Shown one piece after another: positions 5,745-6,557 of a DNA stretch of 6,557 nucleotides (positions are counted from its first letter, which is position 1; each line of letters starts with the position of its first letter). Under the pieces are notes generated by a model. The model was not told the DNA's origin. It saw only the letters and a list, made by a program, of their open reading frames with translations, and ran no database searches. The DNA is from DASXMT01 sp035569695 (lineage in GTDB: Bacteria; Actinomycetota; Acidimicrobiia; Acidimicrobiales; RAAP-2). Location of the stretch: the NCBI GenBank assembly GCA_035569695.1, contig DATMMO010000266.1, positions 1 to 6,557 of the forward strand, in the 5' to 3' direction. The position numbers were made by a program, and so were the translations under genes.

Positions 5745-6380
5745 TCAACCTGCCTTTTCTGTGTGATCGGATGCTGCGGTAGATGGTGCGGAATCGGATG
5801 GTGCGGAATGGGTTGCGGAATGGGATGTTGCCAGACCCAGGGCTCGACCCCCGACGGTCGTCGTCGAGCGGCCCTCCGAACGGTCGAGCATAGGCAATGC
5901 CACACGACCCGTCCGCTGGAGCTCCACGATCCCGTACACCCGGATCAGCTCCTCGAAGTCGTCGACCTTGGCTGGGGCGCCCGCCATCATGATGGTCAGC
6001 CGGTCGAATCCGACGTCGACGATCTTCCCTTCGAACACGCCGACCAGCTGGATGACCTGCCCCCGGGTCTGGGTATCGACCGACACCGTGGCCAACAGGA
6101 GCTCCCGCTCACGGGAGAATGCCGGATCGAGCTCGGTGATGGCCACCACCGGGATCAGCTTGTCGAGCTGCTTCACGATCTGCTCCAGCGGGGCCGACTC
6201 GACGTCGACCACGATGGTGATCCGGCTGAGCCGCTCGTCGTCGGAGGGAGCCACGGCCAGGCTGAAGATGTTGTAGCCGCGACGGGAGAACAGGCCGGCC
6301 ACCCGGGCGAGGACACCCGCCTTGTTCTCCACCAACACCGACAGGGTATGGTGCTTTCGGTCGACTCCGTAGGCAGACAT
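5745..6380 (-). CDS. ilvN: Acetolactate (acetohydroxyacid) synthase, regulatory small subunit, with repeat-encoded tail
   Basis: IlvN binds the catalytic subunit IlvB, stimulates it and carries valine feedback inhibition. Residues 11-85 form the N-terminal ACT domain, starting HTLSVLVENKAGVLARVAGL and containing RRGYNIFSLAV. Residues 92-165 form the C-terminal small-subunit domain (RELLLATV, DVGFDRLTIMMAG), ending in the usual GRVALPML. The protein then runs on for about 45 residues (167-211), a low-complexity Ser/Ala/Thr/His/Pro tail such as SHSATHSAPSDSAPSTAASD, making it 211 aa where about 160-175 is usual. The tail is encoded by short in-frame DNA repeats. ATG 6380 is supported by a strong GGGAGGG site and the family N-terminus. 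It overlaps the ilvB stop by one base (TGATG). No catalytic function is expected from the tail. Confidence 0.96.
   Translation of the reverse strand: MSAYGVDRKHHTLSVLVENKAGVLARVAGLFSRRGYNIFSLAVAPSDDERLSRITIVVDVESAPLEQIVKQLDKLIPVVAITELDPAFSRERELLLATVSVDTQTRGQVIQLVGVFEGKIVDVGFDRLTIMMAGAPAKVDDFEELIRVYGIVELQRTGRVALPMLDRSEGRSTTTVGGRALGLATSHSATHSAPSDSAPSTAASDHTEKAG
5769..5832. repeat. Short in-frame repeats encoding the IlvN C-terminal tail
   Basis: On the plus strand the core TGCGG recurs at 5775, 5787, 5802 and 5814, with a degenerate copy (TGCC) at 5829. The intervals are 12, 15, 12 and 15 nt, all multiples of three. Surrounding units are variants of GGATGGTGCGGAAT. The repeats lie wholly within the ilvN tail and preserve its frame, suggesting expansion by slippage. 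Confidence 0.75.
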
Positions 6381-6557
6381 CAGCGCCCTCCCTGTCCGTG
6401 GGCCGGATCGACCACGATGTCGTCGTTGGAGGCCCCGGCCGCCACCATCGGGTACACCTTCTCGAAGGCGTCCGTCCTGAAGTCGATGACCACCGGGCGG
6501 TCGTCGATGTCGTTGGCCTTGTCGATGGCTGGTCCCACCTCTCCGGGAGACTCGACC
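6380..6557 (-). CDS. ilvB: Acetolactate (acetohydroxyacid) synthase, catalytic large subunit, C-terminal fragment
   Basis: Only the last 58 codons and the stop (TGA 6382-6380) are in the window; the gene continues beyond the right edge. The fragment belongs to the C-terminal thiamine-diphosphate-binding half of the large subunit. It has VGPAIDKANDIDDRPVVIDF, the penultimate helix and strand, then KVYPMVAAGASNDDIVVDP, which matches the conserved C-terminal YPMVPAGAS-type block of actinobacterial IlvB. The enzyme condenses two pyruvates, or pyruvate with 2-oxobutyrate, to acetolactate or acetohydroxybutyrate using ThDP, Mg2+ and FAD. Cofactor motifs lie outside the window, so the call rests on the C-terminal block and on the following ilvN and ilvC. 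The operon promoter and any leader attenuator would be upstream, also outside. Confidence 0.88.
   Translation of the reverse strand, partial: VESPGEVGPAIDKANDIDDRPVVIDFRTDAFEKVYPMVAAGASNDDIVVDPAHGQGGR
6386..6392 (-). promoter_or_regulatory. Ribosome-binding site of ilvN inside the ilvB 3' end
   Basis: GGGAGGG on the minus strand ends 5 nt before the ilvN ATG at 6380 and is the clearest Shine-Dalgarno match in the window. It lies in the last codons of ilvB, and together with the TGATG stop-start overlap indicates coupled translation of the two synthase subunits. Confidence 0.8.

Noticed and set aside
4804..5766. 320-aa plus-strand open frame antisense to ilvC
   Set aside because: Shadow frame of a conserved, complete ilvC; composition is Gly/Leu/Val/Asp-rich without motifs.

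Overview
The window looks like chromosomal DNA of a high-GC actinobacterium, carrying amino-acid biosynthesis genes. The support is the strong G/C third-position bias, a mycobacterial-type phosphoserine aminotransferase, a long (521 aa) D-3-phosphoglycerate dehydrogenase with ASB and ACT domains, and the C-terminus of a DUF222/HNH-type protein of the sort common in actinobacteria. From remembered family resemblance I would lean to Acidimicrobiia or a relative, but the sequence alone cannot settle this.

Layout from left to right. At 1-307 (+) is the C-terminal end of an HNH endonuclease-like protein, convergent with serA. On the minus strand follow serA (363-1928) and, upstream of it, an aspartate-type aminotransferase (2055-3296). 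Divergent from the aminotransferase is serC on the plus strand (3304-4458), with the two start codons almost touching. A 255-bp convergent gap (4459-4713) holds a terminator-like hairpin with a T-tract on the minus strand, a second perfect hairpin, and a four-copy 17-bp tandem repeat. The ilv operon runs leftward on the minus strand: ilvB (C-terminal 58 codons only, at the right edge), ilvN (5745-6380) and ilvC (4714-5739). Its junctions are translationally coupled.

Functionally, IlvB/IlvN (acetohydroxyacid synthase) and IlvC (ketol-acid reductoisomerase) catalyse the first two steps of branched-chain amino acid synthesis. SerA and SerC catalyse the first two steps of phosphorylated serine synthesis. 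The aspartate-type transaminase supplies or consumes aspartate through glutamate/2-oxoglutarate, the same amino donor used by SerC. The ilvBNC-serA neighbourhood is familiar from other actinobacteria such as Mycobacterium tuberculosis; here serC and the aminotransferase gene lie between ilvC and serA, with serC inverted.

I see no convincing new defence, mobile or RNA system. What deserves a second look is at the margins of the genes: the nearly overlapping divergent starts without Shine-Dalgarno sequences, a long-range inverted repeat and a small upstream ORF in the serA leader, repeat-built sequence at the IlvN C-terminus and across the ilvC stop codon, and substitutions in the SerA ACT domain that may alter serine feedback.
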